This document shows, in pieces, positions 51,380 through 62,172 of a DNA stretch of 63,313 nt. Positions within the stretch are counted from its first letter, which is position 1, and each line of letters starts with the position of its first letter. This DNA comes from an uncultured Prochlorococcus sp. (GTDB lineage: Bacteria > Cyanobacteriota > Cyanobacteriia > PCC-6307 > Cyanobiaceae). The notes beneath the pieces are model-generated. The model was not told where the DNA came from. It was given only the letters and a program-made list of their open reading frames with translations, and did not search any database. Made by a program: the position numbers and the translations under genes. Where the stretch lies: the NCBI GenBank assembly GCA_902537445.1, contig CACBBI010000004.1, forward strand, positions 1 to 63,313, given 5' to 3'.

Positions 51380-52024
51380 GTGATTAGTTTACCAAAACAG
51401 CTAGTTGTAATTGGAGATAGCTCAGTTTATGGATGGGGAGATAATGAGGGTGGTGGATGGTGTGAAAGGCTTAGAAAAGATTGGTGCAACAACCAAAATG
51501 GGCCAGTTATTTATCAACTTGGCGTTAGGGGAGATGGGATAGAAAAAGTTTCATCTAGATGGGAAAAAGAATGGTCATCTAGAGGAGAAACGAGAAGAAA
51601 TAAACCTAAAGCAATCCTACTAAATGTAGGTCTTAACGACACTGCAGCAATTGGTCAGATAAATGGAAGACATCAATTAGATATAGATGGATTTGAATAC
51701 GGATTAGAGAGGCTAATTAATGAAATGAACTCTTTAACAAATGTATTTGTTATTGGTTTAACACCAGTTGACGAAAGCAAAATGCCGTTCGCAGGATGCC
51801 TATGGTACTCAAATGATTTTTGTAATTCTTATGAAAGGAGAATGGAGGAAGTATGCCTCAATCAGAATGTCCCATTTCTTCCTACTTTTAGAGAAATGTA
51901 CTCTGATAAAAGGAGTAAAAATTGGATTACGCATGATGGAATTCATCTAAATTCCGAAGGTCATTTATGGCTTTTCCAAAGACTTAAAAGCTGGGAGATT
52001 CTTACAAAATGGAGGGAATCTTAG
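51380..52024 (+). CDS. SGNH/GDSL-family hydrolase
   Basis: The 214 residues contain block I VVIGDSSVYGWGD (Ser nucleophile), block II GVRGDGIE, block III LNVGLNDTA and block V THDGIHLNSEGHLW (Asp and His). It is an intracellular esterase or acyl hydrolase of unknown substrate. The start is GTG. It is convergent with the DUF92 gene. Confidence 0.85.
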   Translation: MISLPKQLVVIGDSSVYGWGDNEGGGWCERLRKDWCNNQNGPVIYQLGVRGDGIEKVSSRWEKEWSSRGETRRNKPKAILLNVGLNDTAAIGQINGRHQLDIDGFEYGLERLINEMNSLTNVFVIGLTPVDESKMPFAGCLWYSNDFCNSYERRMEEVCLNQNVPFLPTFREMYSDKRSKNWITHDGIHLNSEGHLWLFQRLKSWEILTKWRES

Positions 52025-52040
52025 GTCTTTCCTAATATTA

Positions 52041-52784
52041 TTAATTTAAAAAATATGAGTATAAAATAAGAGCAAAGATAGCAAAAACAGAAGCAATACT
52101 TGTCTGAATAGCATTTACCAATTCATTACTTAATTTATATTTGTTTTGAAATTTAGCACCAATAATACTTTCAGAAAGTGTTGCCAAGAATCCAGAAACT
52201 ACAACAACTATAAAATGATATTTTGTAGAAATAATTGATAGACGAAGCATTATAAAAGCCATAAATATTGATCCCAAAACACTAGCTAATGTTCCTTCTA
52301 TACTTATTCCTCCTTCAGTTCCTCTATCCACCTTTTTAAGTGAAGTAATTAAGTATGTGTCTTTACCAAATCTTTTTCCAATTTCGCTACCAAAAGTATC
52401 CGCCAACTTTGCAGCAAAACTTGCAGCAAAACCTACTTTAAGCATCACTACATTGGCAGCATTAAATTTGGTCATAATGGCAAGAAATAATCCTGTAGCT
52501 GCAGAGCCCCATACATTCTCAGGACCTCTTCTCCCGCCTCTTTTTTCAGCAATTCCTTGTGCTTTTTTATATTTAAAACCTATTTTGGTAACGAGAGATC
52601 CAAATAATAAATAAATTACAACTGATATCCATCCCTGCCAAGACAAACATCCCCACAAAATTGTGCCTAAGATGCCTGCACTTACCCAACCACTTTTCGT
52701 CATCAAAGGAATCTTACAAAATATATAAATCAAAATAAAATTTATGCAAAAACCTATAAAAAATTGATTTCTAATTAAATCCAT
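52041..52784 (-). CDS. DUF92 membrane protein (VTE6-like phytyl-phosphate kinase candidate)
   Basis: The 247 residues have six or seven helices and the DUF92 motifs KRGGRRGPENVWGSAATG, KLADTFGSEIGKRFG and DRGTEGGISIEGTLAS. The plant homologue VTE6 phosphorylates phytyl phosphate in tocopherol and phylloquinone salvage, so a role in phytol recycling is plausible but not shown here. It sits 6 bases downstream of rsmE. Confidence 0.85.
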   Translation of the reverse strand: MDLIRNQFFIGFCINFILIYIFCKIPLMTKSGWVSAGILGTILWGCLSWQGWISVVIYLLFGSLVTKIGFKYKKAQGIAEKRGGRRGPENVWGSAATGLFLAIMTKFNAANVVMLKVGFAASFAAKLADTFGSEIGKRFGKDTYLITSLKKVDRGTEGGISIEGTLASVLGSIFMAFIMLRLSIISTKYHFIVVVVSGFLATLSESIIGAKFQNKYKLSNELVNAIQTSIASVFAIFALILYSYFLN

Positions 52785-52790
52785 ATTTAT

Positions 52791-53564
52791 CTAATTCTTT
52801 AATTTCAAATCAATTCTCCACTGATTTAGAATTGATGATGCGTTAATACTAGCCGTTGAAGTTCTTAAGATAGTGTCGGAAAGCTTAACAAAGGTAATAT
52901 TATTTTTATTAAAAAAATCAATCTCTTTAGAGGACCAACCTCCTTCAGGACCAATTACATTCCAAAAAATACCTCCTTTTTTATTTCCAAATTCTTGTTG
53001 TTTTCTTAACCATTGATTTAAGTCATATAGTGTTTCTTCTCTAGTTATAGAAATTGAAACTCTTTCTTGATTATCTCTACTTTTTAGCCATTCAATAATA
53101 TGCATTCCATTTAAAATAGATGGTTTCCATAATCTCTCACTTTGCTCAACTGCTTCATTGATAATTAAATTCCATCTCAAAAGTTTTCTAGAAAAATTTA
53201 AATTTTTGTTTACCTGTCTTTCTGAAAATAATGGCTGTATATAATCAATTCCTATTTCAGTACACATTTTTAAAATATCCTCAAAACCACTTTTTGGTAT
53301 AACAACAGCTATCCCTAATAAGTGAATTTCTTGTTCTTGAAATAAGTAAGGTTTTTTTGATTTAATTATTTCTAAGCAATCATTTTTAACTTTTATAGCT
53401 TTCCATAATGAACCCTCTCCGTTAGCTATAAATATTTTTTTACCATTTTTTATCCTCATTACTTTATTTAAATAATGAGCCTCTTCTTTAGAAAGTTCTA
53501 AATTATTGTTCTTAATATTTTCAATTCTTTCATGGGAAATAATTAATCTTGTTAAATTTTCCAT
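52791..53564 (-). CDS. rsmE: 16S rRNA (uracil-1498-N3)-methyltransferase RsmE
   Basis: The 257 residues show HYLNKVMRIKNGK and the PUA-like N-terminal domain, then the SPOUT knot with AVVIPKSGFEDIL, QPLFSERQV, NEAVEQSERLWKPSI and VIGPEGGWSSKEI. It methylates 16S rRNA in the small subunit. It lies in a minus-strand run between the DUF3531 gene and the DUF92 gene. Confidence 0.94.
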   Translation of the reverse strand: MENLTRLIISHERIENIKNNNLELSKEEAHYLNKVMRIKNGKKIFIANGEGSLWKAIKVKNDCLEIIKSKKPYLFQEQEIHLLGIAVVIPKSGFEDILKMCTEIGIDYIQPLFSERQVNKNLNFSRKLLRWNLIINEAVEQSERLWKPSILNGMHIIEWLKSRDNQERVSISITREETLYDLNQWLRKQQEFGNKKGGIFWNVIGPEGGWSSKEIDFFNKNNITFVKLSDTILRTSTASINASSILNQWRIDLKLKN

Positions 53565-53573
53565 CTAAAACAC

Positions 53574-54017
53574 TTAATCTTTGAAAACTAAATCTTCATG
53601 TTCTTCAACTGCCCAATCATTATTTTCACCCCCAATAATTAACTCTTCAATTTTTACATAATTATTTGATATCTCATTCAAAGAATTAATTAATATATCT
53701 ATTGAAATGGAGTCTGAAGTTCCAAAATCAACCCAACATCTTCCCCAAAGATTTTGATATTCCATAATTCCTAAATTATGCATTAAGGCTGGAAGAGATG
53801 CATTTTTTTGGTCATTATCGTAGGACATCCAACTTAGATCGGAACCCTCTTCATGAGTTTGCAAATTTTCAGAATTAAATCCACCTAACCTTCCTAAAAC
53901 GTACCAACTATCAAAAACACCATCTAAATAATTTTTTTCGTCTTGAGTTGGTGATTCTGAAAACCTGATCCATATCCAACAATTAAAAGGATCAACTTCC
54001 CTAAAAATAATATTCAT
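53574..54017 (-). CDS. DUF3531 family protein
   Basis: The 147 residues contain FREVDPFNCWIWIRFSESP, FDSWYVLGRLGGFNSENLQ and LGIMEYQNLWGRCWVDFG, the core of DUF3531, found throughout cyanobacteria and plastids. The function is not known. It ends 9 bases upstream of rsmE and is probably in the same transcript. Confidence 0.85.
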   Translation of the reverse strand: MNIIFREVDPFNCWIWIRFSESPTQDEKNYLDGVFDSWYVLGRLGGFNSENLQTHEEGSDLSWMSYDNDQKNASLPALMHNLGIMEYQNLWGRCWVDFGTSDSISIDILINSLNEISNNYVKIEELIIGGENNDWAVEEHEDLVFKD

Positions 54018-54100
54018 ATTGACTAATATCTTTTTAGATCTACAGCTATTATAAGTAAGTTATTACTAGATTCAAATTCATACCTATAACTTAATTAATA

Positions 54101-54748
54101 ATGCTTGATTTAAAAGAAATATCTTATCAACCCCAAACTGGTGAAAGAAAAATAATAGACAATTTAAATTTAAAAGTTCATGAAAATGAAATCATTTTAA
54201 TTTGCGGTAATAGTGGTTCTGGGAAAACAACACTACTCGAAATAATAAGCGGATTAACAAATCCACAAAAAGGAAAAATTACTTGGAAGAATAAAATTTT
54301 GTCTTCTAGACAAAGAAGATGGTTTTGTGGAGTAGTATTCCAATTTCCTGAAAGATATTTTATAGGTACAACCATTGGCAAAGAATTAAAAATTGGCCAT
54401 AAATCTTTAAGAGAAAAAAATATAGAAATAGTTTTAAATAAAGTTGGTTTGAAAAAAATTAATCTGACCCAGCCACCAGAACAACTAAGTGGCGGACAAC
54501 AAAGGCGATTAGCTGTAGCAGTTCAACTACTTAGAAACCCCTCAATTCTTTTACTTGATGAACCAACTGCTGGATTAGACTATTCAATGAGAAATGATGT
54601 AAAGAATTTAATTCTTGATTTAAAAAATAAAAATACAATTATTATTGTTACTCATGAACCTGCCTTATTTGAGGGGATTCCTTCTAGGATATTATTCTTG
54701 GAAAAAGGGAAAATCAAAAATTTTATGAAAGAAAATCATGCAGGATAG
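54101..54748 (+). CDS. ABC transporter ATP-binding protein
   Basis: The 215-residue ATPase has Walker [13 protein letters not shown]-loop [10 protein letters not shown], signature [15 protein letters not shown] and Walker [12 protein letters not shown]. The FPER after the Q-loop resembles the ECF/CbiO type of vitamin or cobalt importers. No permease lies beside it, so it is an orphan subunit here. It overlaps hslO by 11 bases. Confidence 0.88.
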   Translation: MLDLKEISYQPQTGERKIIDNLNLKVHENEIILICGNSGSGKTTLLEIISGLTNPQKGKITWKNKILSSRQRRWFCGVVFQFPERYFIGTTIGKELKIGHKSLREKNIEIVLNKVGLKKINLTQPPEQLSGGQQRRLAVAVQLLRNPSILLLDEPTAGLDYSMRNDVKNLILDLKNKNTIIIVTHEPALFEGIPSRILFLEKGKIKNFMKENHAG

Positions 54749-55646
54749 GATAGTTCGGGCTACTGCAGCAAATGGAGGAATAAGATTAGTTGCGGTCTTA
54801 ACAACAGAATCTTCTTTAGAAGCAAAAAAAAGACACGATCTTTCTTATTTAACCACCTGTATCTTAGGAAGAGCATTTAGTGCTTCACTACTTTTGGCAA
54901 GCTCTATGAAGATAATGCATGGGAGAGTTACTTTAAGAGTTAGATCTGACGGACCTTTAAAGGGATTACTAGTTGATGCAGGTAGAGACGGAAAAGTTAG
55001 GGGTTATGTAGGTAATCCTAATTTAGAATTAGACCTAGTCAAAAAAGGTAATAATAAATATTCTTTTGATTTTACAAAAGCATTAGGTAGAGGATATTTA
55101 AATGTAATTAGAGATAGTGGATTTGGAGAGCCCTTTACAAGCACTGTTGAATTGGTAAATGGAAATATTGCTGAAGACTTAGCTTCATATTTATATCATT
55201 CAGAGCAAACTCCCTCTGCTGTATTTATTGGAGAAAAAATCCAAAATAAAAGTGTTATTTGTAGTGGTGGCTTATTAGCTCAAGTTCTACCTAAAAAAGA
55301 TACTGACCCACTACTAATCTCACTACTCGAAGAAAGATGTAAAGAAATTAATTCTTTTAGCGAAGACCTATTTAAGTCAAAAGATAATCTTCTTTCGTTA
55401 ATTAGAAATATATTTCCCGATATTGACGATAAATCAATCTCTGAAAAAGCTCGTTCCCAAGAAGTGAGTTTTAAATGCAAGTGTTCCAAACAAAGAAGTT
55501 TAAATGCGATGAAAATGCTTGATAAGACAGAGTTAGAGGACATCCTCAAGAAAGATGGCAAAGCAGAGTTGGTTTGTGAATTTTGTAAAAATAAATATCT
55601 TATAAATTACGAAGAAATTAAATCGATGATAGAAAATCAATCATAA
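54738..55646 (+). CDS. hslO: Hsp33 redox-regulated chaperone
   Basis: The 302 residues show the N-terminal chaperone domain ([42 protein letters not shown]) and the C-terminal zinc redox switch (CKCS, then CEFC; the CxC...CxxC of Hsp33). Oxidation of the four cysteines activates it as a holdase. It starts inside the end of the ABC ATPase gene. Confidence 0.96.
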   Translation: MQDRIVRATAANGGIRLVAVLTTESSLEAKKRHDLSYLTTCILGRAFSASLLLASSMKIMHGRVTLRVRSDGPLKGLLVDAGRDGKVRGYVGNPNLELDLVKKGNNKYSFDFTKALGRGYLNVIRDSGFGEPFTSTVELVNGNIAEDLASYLYHSEQTPSAVFIGEKIQNKSVICSGGLLAQVLPKKDTDPLLISLLEERCKEINSFSEDLFKSKDNLLSLIRNIFPDIDDKSISEKARSQEVSFKCKCSKQRSLNAMKMLDKTELEDILKKDGKAELVCEFCKNKYLINYEEIKSMIENQS

Positions 55647-56315
55647 AAAAGTTACTCCTAGCCATAAAATAATCATGGCCGGAATACTTTGAATTTTTTG
55701 TATTGATAAAGAGTTGTTTGATACTTCCTGAATGAAAGAATTATTTTCAAGCAATCCACCAAATATTAATCCTATCGAGAGAAAGGTAACACTCCAACCC
55801 AGAGAGCCTATAAATCTTTTCCCCGATTTAATTTGAGTATAGGTAAGTATTAATGTTGAGATAGAAAGCAGAAGTCTAATATAAGAGTCTGGACTGATAA
55901 ATAACAAAATCAAAAATAATAGCCCAACAGATATTTTTATTGAAAGATTATCAAAGGAGGGGGTAGTTATTTTTGGCAGACTATACTGACTTGAGTTGTT
56001 AGAGTTATTGTTTAAATTTTTTATCTTAGAAAGAAGTGGGAAATTATTATTGGTAAATTGATTAATTTGTTTTTCTTTTTTTGAGGCACTCACAGCTTCA
56101 TAGCTTACATTTCCTGATTGTCTGGCTTTCAAACTCCCCATGAGTAATTGATCAAAGGAAGATTCTATTTTCGCTTTTAAAATTAAATCTTCACCAGCCT
56201 CTTTAACTTTAATATCTCTAGCCTTCTGAATATCCTCAAAAGCAGCACCTTCTTTCACACCTAAAATTTCATAAGGTGATTTTTCGTTGTTATTTTTATT
56301 ACTGTTTGAATCCAA
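55641..56315 (-). CDS. CPP1-like membrane J-type chaperone
   Basis: The 224 residues have a J-like N-terminal domain ([20 protein letters not shown]) without the HPD tripeptide, an asparagine-rich linker and several helices in the last 100 residues. This is the layout of CPP1, the chaperone-like protein of protochlorophyllide oxidoreductase in plastids and cyanobacteria. It is convergent with hslO by 6 bases. Confidence 0.8.
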   Translation of the reverse strand: MDSNSNKNNNEKSPYEILGVKEGAAFEDIQKARDIKVKEAGEDLILKAKIESSFDQLLMGSLKARQSGNVSYEAVSASKKEKQINQFTNNNFPLLSKIKNLNNNSNNSSQYSLPKITTPSFDNLSIKISVGLLFLILLFISPDSYIRLLLSISTLILTYTQIKSGKRFIGSLGWSVTFLSIGLIFGGLLENNSFIQEVSNNSLSIQKIQSIPAMIILWLGVTFL

Positions 56316-56366
56316 AATTTTTTACCAATACTAACAGATTAACTAATTTTATAATCCATTAAGACT

Positions 56367-58004
56367 TTATAAAACAATTGGTTCGACTCCACTAACAACG
56401 GGCGCAACTTTGTTTAAATTTAATTGATTATTGTCTTCAACAAATTGATTTAGATTCCACTCATTTTTGAAAAGAATAACTGGCCTATTCCAACAATCTT
56501 TAACTATTTTACAGTTGAATATTCTGCCTAGTTTTTCAATAGCTGGCCATCCATCAGAAATCCACCTAGCCAATTGATATGGCATTGCTTCAAGATTTGC
56601 ATCTACACCATATTCACTTTTTAATCTGTGAGTTACTACCTCCAACTGCAATTGACCAACAGCTGCGAGTATAGGATCTCTTTTACTTTCATCAAAGTCA
56701 TAAAGAATCTGAACAGCGCCTTCTTCTCGAAGTTCATTAACACCCTTTCTAAAGTTTTTAAATGCTGAGGGATTTGGATTTCTTAGCCAGCTGAATATTT
56801 CAGGACTAAAGGATGGTATTCCCTCATATTCCAGATGCGCACCAGTATAAAGAGTATCTCCAATAGAAAACATACCTGGATTATTTAAACCAATAACATC
56901 TCCAGGATAGGCATCATCAACTACTTCTCTATCTTGCCCAAATATTTTTTGTGGTCTTGATAATCTGATTGTTTTCCCAGTTCTGGAATGTTTAACTGAC
57001 ATATCCTTTTCAAATTTGCCACTACAAACTCTTATAAAAGCAACCCTATCTCTGTGCTTTGGATCCATATTTGCCTGCAGCTTAAAAACAAACCCACTAA
57101 ATTCATCGCTTGCAGGTTCAATATCCCCTTTATTACTATTTCTTGAAGTTGGTTTTTGTGCCATTTTTAAAAAACTATCTAAAAATGGTCTTACTCCAAA
57201 ATTTGTCATAGCAGATCCAAAGAAAACTGGTGTTAAAGAGCCATTAAAGACTTTTTCTTTTTCAAATTTCGATCCTGCCTCATCAAGAACCTCCAATTCT
57301 TCAAGTGAGTTTTCAAGTAAATCTCTCTCTACGTATTTTGATAGCTCTTTATCTTCAAGACTTAATCTTTTCTCATTCGATTGTTTCCCTCTTACGGCTT
57401 TATCAAATAAAATAACCTCTCTCGAAAATCTATCAATAACCCCTCTAAATTCCTCGCCACTCCCAATTGGCCAGTTAATAGGTAAAGTATTTAATCCAAG
57501 TTCTGATTCAATTTCATCTAGTAAAGAAAATGGCTCTCTTCCTGGTCTATCCATTTTATTTATGAAAGTAAATATTGGTATTTTTCGCATCTTGCAAACT
57601 TCAAACAATTTTCTAGTTTGAGGTTCTAGTCCTTTAGCAGCATCTTCCAACATAACTGCATTATCAGCAGCAGCTAATGTTCTATAAGTATCTTCGGAGA
57701 AATCTTGGTGTCCTGGTGTATCTAATAGATTGATTACTGATCTTTCATATTCAAATTGCAATACAGTTGAGGTAATAGAAATACCTCTTTGTTTCTCAAG
57801 TTCCATCCAGTCTGAGGTGGCTTTTCTCTGATTACCCCTAGCTTTCACTGCTCCTGCCTGTTGAATGGCACCTCCATATAAAAGAAGCTTTTCAGTAAGA
57901 GTCGTTTTCCCAGCATCTGGATGAGAAATAATAGCAAAATTTCTTCTTTTATTTACCGCATCCAGTATTTCTTTATTATTTAGAATTTTTGTACCTAAGC
58001 TCAT
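56367..58004 (-). CDS. prfC: Peptide chain release factor 3
   Basis: The 545-residue translational GTPase has G1 HPDAGKTT, G2 RGISITST, G3 DTPGHQD, G4 NKMD, then RF3-specific C-terminal domains ([20 protein letters not shown]). It releases RF1/RF2 from terminating ribosomes. It is the last minus-strand gene before nrdJ except for a methyltransferase. Confidence 0.96.
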   Translation of the reverse strand: MSLGTKILNNKEILDAVNKRRNFAIISHPDAGKTTLTEKLLLYGGAIQQAGAVKARGNQRKATSDWMELEKQRGISITSTVLQFEYERSVINLLDTPGHQDFSEDTYRTLAAADNAVMLEDAAKGLEPQTRKLFEVCKMRKIPIFTFINKMDRPGREPFSLLDEIESELGLNTLPINWPIGSGEEFRGVIDRFSREVILFDKAVRGKQSNEKRLSLEDKELSKYVERDLLENSLEELEVLDEAGSKFEKEKVFNGSLTPVFFGSAMTNFGVRPFLDSFLKMAQKPTSRNSNKGDIEPASDEFSGFVFKLQANMDPKHRDRVAFIRVCSGKFEKDMSVKHSRTGKTIRLSRPQKIFGQDREVVDDAYPGDVIGLNNPGMFSIGDTLYTGAHLEYEGIPSFSPEIFSWLRNPNPSAFKNFRKGVNELREEGAVQILYDFDESKRDPILAAVGQLQLEVVTHRLKSEYGVDANLEAMPYQLARWISDGWPAIEKLGRIFNCKIVKDCWNRPVILFKNEWNLNQFVEDNNQLNLNKVAPVVSGVEPIVL

Positions 58005-58035
58005 TTATATAATATAAGCGCCTTTCAATTAGTTC

Positions 58036-58731
58036 TTAAACATTACCATAGACTATTAAATAATTATCACCTTCTTCAAACACATCTAAAGAGGATAGAT
58101 CATTCTCTAAAGTGAATTTTTTTAACTCTTTAAAAGTATAAGAAGCTCTTAAAGATGCATAATAATCATTTGTTAAAATCTCGTTATATTTTTTTGAACA
58201 TTGTGCTTTGAGTTCTAAAGCCGACTTTTCATCTAATGGCCTTTTTAAATCCTTGTGAAAATTTACAGTGACATTACTAGACAAACTTCTTATGGTGTTG
58301 AAGAAATCTTCAAGATTAGTAATGTGATGAATCAAACTATTGCTTACAAGCAAACTAATTCTTTTTTTAAGTAAGAAATTATTTGATTTAATGTCTTTTA
58401 TATCAGAACAAATGTAGCCTAAATTTTTTAATTTTTTTTGATTAGTTGAAATACTTTTATTATATTCTGCTCTCAAAATCATCTCTTTAGAACCATCTAT
58501 TCCTACGACTTTAGTATTAGGCCATTTTATTGCTAACTTCTCAGAAATATTTCCTGGGCCGCATCCTAAATCAACTATTAAATCTTTTTCACCTAAAGAA
58601 ATATTTTTTTTCAAAAGATATTGATTTATTTGATTAATTAGATTAACTTCCCCTTCTGAAAAATCAGCTTCGTCATAAGAAATGACCTGCTCTTTTTCTT
58701 CCATTAATTCAGGTTCGGGGACTCTTTCCAT
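58036..58731 (-). CDS. Class I SAM-dependent methyltransferase
   Basis: The 231 residues show the SAM-binding loop IVDLGCGPGNISEKLA, VVGIDGSKEMILRA, and after it SNSLIHHI, the usual order of a class I methyltransferase. The substrate is not known. It sits 31 bases upstream of prfC on the same strand. Confidence 0.85.
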   Translation of the reverse strand: MERVPEPELMEEKEQVISYDEADFSEGEVNLINQINQYLLKKNISLGEKDLIVDLGCGPGNISEKLAIKWPNTKVVGIDGSKEMILRAEYNKSISTNQKKLKNLGYICSDIKDIKSNNFLLKKRISLLVSNSLIHHITNLEDFFNTIRSLSSNVTVNFHKDLKRPLDEKSALELKAQCSKKYNEILTNDYYASLRASYTFKELKKFTLENDLSSLDVFEEGDNYLIVYGNV

Positions 58732-58865
58732 ATCCTTTCTTGAAACAAAGATTTCATATTAAACATAATTCTACACAAACCGTTAAATAGTGGTAAGAAT
58801 GGTTGCAGACGCCACAGGTAGAGTTATTCTTCCAGTACGGGTTATTTACATACGTTTTTTTTATC

Positions 58866-61199
58866 GTGACTGTTGCACCAAATAAAGCTTCTTCGGAGAG
58901 CAATTCCAATAATCTTAAAAAAGATGATTTTCCAAAGACTGCGCCAGCTGCTTATCCAGTTTTTTTCAGATCTTATAGTAGAAAAACTTCATCTGGCAAA
59001 AGGGAGAACTGGAGCGAAGTAGGCGAAAGGAATTTATCGGGATTAAAAGAATTAGGAAAACTTTCTGAAGAAGAATTAATTCTAATGAGAGAGATGCAAA
59101 GTAACCAAAAAGCCCAACCCTCAGGAAGATGGTTATGGATAGGGGGAACCCCTTGGATTAATAAGAACCAAAATTTCTCAGGAGCATACAACTGTACCTC
59201 AACAAACTTAATTGATTGGGAAGCCTTCGCATTAATGATGGACTTAGCAATGATGGGATGTGGAACAGGTGCAATAATTGAGCCTCATTTTATAAATAAT
59301 CTACCTACGGTAATTAACAAAATAAATATTAAATCAGTCAGTGAAGTTGGAAAAACTCCTAAAGATCAAAGAGAAGAAAAGTCATCATTAGAAATCAAAG
59401 GGAAAGATCTTCATATCAAAGTTGGAGATAGCAGAAGAGGATGGGTAGATAGCTATAAATATCTTCTTGAGGCATCAAGTAACGAGAGTCTTGAAAGAGA
59501 AATTGATGTTTATATTGATTTGGAAGATATTAGGCCTGCTGGAGAATCATTAAAAGGTTTTGGTGGTATGGCAAATCCTATCAAATTAAAAGATCTTTAC
59601 TCTAGAGTCGCATCACTTCTTGGAAAGGCAATTGGCAGGAAATTAAGTACAGTAGAGTGTTGTTTATTAATTGATGAAGCTGCGGTAACCATAGTTGCTG
59701 GGAATATAAGAAGAAGTGCTGGAATGAGACAATTTGCTTCAGATGATAAGGAAGCCGCAACTGCAAAAGAAAATTTATGGAGTCAAGATGAGAATGGTAA
59801 TTGGAGAATAGATCCTGAAAAAGATGCCCTTAGAATGGCTAATCATACTAGGGTTTACCATACAAAACCCACTTACCAAACTGTTTTGGATGCAGTAACA
59901 AAACAATTCCATTCAGGTGAGGGAGCTATTCAATTTGCTCCAGAAGCAATCGCAAGGTCAAATGCAGATATTCTCAAAGATGATGAATTGAGAAAGGAAT
60001 TTATTGAAATCTACTCAGAACAAGGCAAGGATGAAGCGAGAAATTGGATAAATAGTAGTTATGGTCCTTTTTCAGAAGAAGAGTTAGACCACAGGATGAG
60101 TCGATATGGACTTAACCCTTGTGGGGAAATATTGGGAAATGATTTCCATTGTAATTTGGCTGAAGTACATTTAAATCAGATTGATCCCGAAAATTTTGAA
60201 GAACAAAAAAAGGCTTTCAAAGCTGCAGCTCTTTCAGTGGCATGCTTACTCAATCATGAATTTGAAGTTGAGCGTTACAGGAAAAGTAGAGAATATGATC
60301 CTATTGTAGGGGTAAGTTTTACTGGATTATTTGATTTCTGCGTCCACGCATTTGGAACACCATGGTTGAAGTGGTGGGAAGCAGGAAGGCCAAATAGCGA
60401 AGAAGGGAAGGCATTTAAAGAAAAGGAAGCTGAATTCTTAGATTCTTGGAGAAAAATAGTAAAAGAAACTGTATGGGAATATTGTGATAAACATAATCTA
60501 AGGAGACCAAATAGATGCACAACAGTTCAGCCAGCTGGTACTAAAAGTCTTCTTACTGGAGCTGCTCCAGGATGGCATCCTCCAAAGGCTCAAAGATTCA
60601 TAAGAAGAATAACTTTCAGGAAAAATGATCCAATCGCTTTAGCCTGCATGGATTATGGTTACTCAGTTGTTCCATCTCAATCTGATAAAGATGAAAATGG
60701 CTGCTTGCTCGATAATCCATTCGATCCAAGATGTACAGAATGGTTAGTTGAAATCCCTACTGAAGTTAGCTGGGCAAATATAGAGGGCGCAGACCAAATA
60801 GACATCAACAATTTTTCAGCATTAGCTCAATTTGATTTTTACATGCAAGTGCAGAAATTTTACACAGAGCATAATACCTCTGCAACCGTAGAATTCAGAG
60901 AAAATGAAATCGAGGATTTAGCTCAGGCTATTCATGATGCGATAGAAAATAATGAGGGATATATTTCAGCAGCATTGCTAGCGCGATTTAGTGCCAACGC
61001 TACTTTCCCGAGATTACCTTTTGAACCAATTAGTAAAGAGGAATATATATCATTGCAAAATAAAGTTATAGAAAGGAAAGTTAATAACGATTTCTTTGAC
61101 GCTCTGAATAAATATGATGTTGGAGAACTATCTGAAGCCGGACCAGCAGGTTGTGATTCTGATAAGTGTCTACTTCCTCTAGCTAAACCAAAAGATTAA
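58866..61199 (+). CDS. nrdJ: Adenosylcobalamin-dependent ribonucleotide reductase (class II)
   Basis: From GTG at 58866 there are 777 residues; the frame is open to a TTG at 58803, but the added residues look like leader. Features include TPWINKNQNFSGAYNCTSTN, MGCGTGAIIEPH, NIRRSAGMRQF, GLNPCGEILGND, VQPAGTKSLLTGAAPG and a C-terminal C..KC pair (AGCDSDKCLL) for re-reduction. It makes deoxynucleotides without oxygen or iron, typical of marine picocyanobacteria. It needs cobalamin. Confidence 0.95.
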   Translation: MTVAPNKASSESNSNNLKKDDFPKTAPAAYPVFFRSYSRKTSSGKRENWSEVGERNLSGLKELGKLSEEELILMREMQSNQKAQPSGRWLWIGGTPWINKNQNFSGAYNCTSTNLIDWEAFALMMDLAMMGCGTGAIIEPHFINNLPTVINKINIKSVSEVGKTPKDQREEKSSLEIKGKDLHIKVGDSRRGWVDSYKYLLEASSNESLEREIDVYIDLEDIRPAGESLKGFGGMANPIKLKDLYSRVASLLGKAIGRKLSTVECCLLIDEAAVTIVAGNIRRSAGMRQFASDDKEAATAKENLWSQDENGNWRIDPEKDALRMANHTRVYHTKPTYQTVLDAVTKQFHSGEGAIQFAPEAIARSNADILKDDELRKEFIEIYSEQGKDEARNWINSSYGPFSEEELDHRMSRYGLNPCGEILGNDFHCNLAEVHLNQIDPENFEEQKKAFKAAALSVACLLNHEFEVERYRKSREYDPIVGVSFTGLFDFCVHAFGTPWLKWWEAGRPNSEEGKAFKEKEAEFLDSWRKIVKETVWEYCDKHNLRRPNRCTTVQPAGTKSLLTGAAPGWHPPKAQRFIRRITFRKNDPIALACMDYGYSVVPSQSDKDENGCLLDNPFDPRCTEWLVEIPTEVSWANIEGADQIDINNFSALAQFDFYMQVQKFYTEHNTSATVEFRENEIEDLAQAIHDAIENNEGYISAALLARFSANATFPRLPFEPISKEEYISLQNKVIERKVNNDFFDALNKYDVGELSEAGPAGCDSDKCLLPLAKPKD

Positions 61200-61288
61200 A
61201 TTTTGAATAATTTGTAAACAAAAAATATAAATTAGTTTTTAAAAATTTAATTTATGGCTACCTCTTATATTAGGGACATAAATTATTT

Positions 61289-61555
61289 ATGACATTAAGC
61301 TTAAATATTGGTAACTTATTTAATGATTCATCTAGTCATGCATTAGTAGATGAGCTCAGAAAGAGAAATACTGAGGAAGAAATATTAGACTTTGAAAAAA
61401 AATTTAATGCTAAAAACGAAAAAAATCTACACATTTATATATGTAGATTTCTAAAAAATAGGTCAATATCCAGAGGACTTGCCTCTAGATGGTTAATAAC
61501 AATAATTAAAAACAAAGAATCAAAAATTGATGCTTTGCAAAAACTAAATAATTAG
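61289..61555 (+). CDS. Hypothetical helical protein (88 aa)
   Basis: The 88 residues are soluble and helical (ALVDELRKRNTEEEILDFEK, then RFLKNRSISRGLASRWLI). The basic second half could contact nucleic acid. It is convergent with a small membrane protein (4-base overlap). The family is not recognised. Confidence 0.55.
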   Translation: MTLSLNIGNLFNDSSSHALVDELRKRNTEEEILDFEKKFNAKNEKNLHIYICRFLKNRSISRGLASRWLITIIKNKESKIDALQKLNN

Positions 61556-61746
61556 GTCAGCGCTGAGAGTTTCCATAGAGCAATTCCAAAAATTGAGAAT
61601 CCCATAATAAAAGTAAAAGCCAAAGCATTCACCAATTGAACCTTATCATTCATTCTGTTTGCGAATGGTAGTAATTGAGCAAATAATGGAGTTTCTTCAA
61701 CTATCGCAGATTTTTTTACTGTAGGTTTTTTGCTTCTAGAAAACAT
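61552..61746 (-). CDS. Small membrane protein (64 aa), Hli-like?
   Basis: The basic N terminus (MFSRSKKPTVKKSAIVEETP) is followed by FAQLLPFANRMNDKVQLVNA and one hydrophobic helix (ALAFTFIMGFSIFGIALWKL). The position and FN..M..Q..N..A...GF rhythm are faintly like Hli proteins, but the ExxNxR chlorophyll motif is absent, so I do not call it hli. Confidence 0.6.
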   Translation of the reverse strand: MFSRSKKPTVKKSAIVEETPLFAQLLPFANRMNDKVQLVNALAFTFIMGFSIFGIALWKLSALT

Positions 61747-61961
61747 AAAACAAATTTTATAATCCTAAGAATTTTACAGTTAAAAGTTCATTAAATAAAA
61801 AATACCTCTCAAAAACGAACAAAATGTAACCTGCGGGTAATTTCATAAAGATAAATATAAAAATTTTTTGTAGGTGCCTAATTTCATAATTAAAGTATGA
61901 AGTTTATTTATTAAAGACCTAGACAAATAATTTTAATGGGTGTTACTATTATTATGTAGCA

Positions 61962-62052
61962 ACCACTACCAAAACGTTCAACTTGCGTTTAGCAAGCCGC
62001 AAATCGACTTAAGCCATGGAACGGGGACTTAAGCGAAACCGGAGCTTAAAAA
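61962..62052 (+). promoter_or_regulatory. Structured leader of the DUF4278 micro-gene
   Basis: A likely -10 (TATTAT, 61950-61955) would start an RNA at about 61962. The leader has hairpin CTTGC-GTTTA-GCAAG (61982-61996) and two copies of GACTTAAGC (62006-62014 and 62026-62034) whose CTTAAG cores can pair with each other. The GC content is higher than the surroundings. Between 61747 and 61961 I see no gene. Confidence 0.5.
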
Positions 62053-62154
62053 ATGACTCTAATTTACAGAGGACAAAAGTACGTCCAAAACAAAGAAGCA
62101 GCTAAGAAGCAGCATAACGAACTAACTTACAGAGGCAAAACTTACACAAGCTAG
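62053..62154 (+). CDS. DUF4278 micro-protein (33 aa)
   Basis: The frame reads MTLIYRGQKYVQNKEAAKKQ, then HNELTYRGKTYTS. The pattern YRGxxY...K......LTYRGxxY is DUF4278, a short cyanobacterial family. This 33-residue peptide is preceded by a structured leader and followed by a strong terminator, so it is a monocistronic small mRNA of about 230-240 bases. A similar short transcript has been described as an RNA gene in Prochlorococcus; identity with it is my inference. Confidence 0.85.
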   Translation: MTLIYRGQKYVQNKEAAKKQHNELTYRGKTYTS

Positions 62155-62172
62155 TTCATTTAACTAATAAAT

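Noticed and set aside
57016..57621. 201-codon plus-strand frame across prfC
   Set aside because: It lies wholly inside a well-conserved gene on the other strand and is serine-rich as expected of an antisense frame.
58740..58865. Possible cobalamin riboswitch before nrdJ (GCCACAGG)
   Set aside because: Only one short motif resembles a B12 box; the leader is too short and the other conserved elements are not visible.
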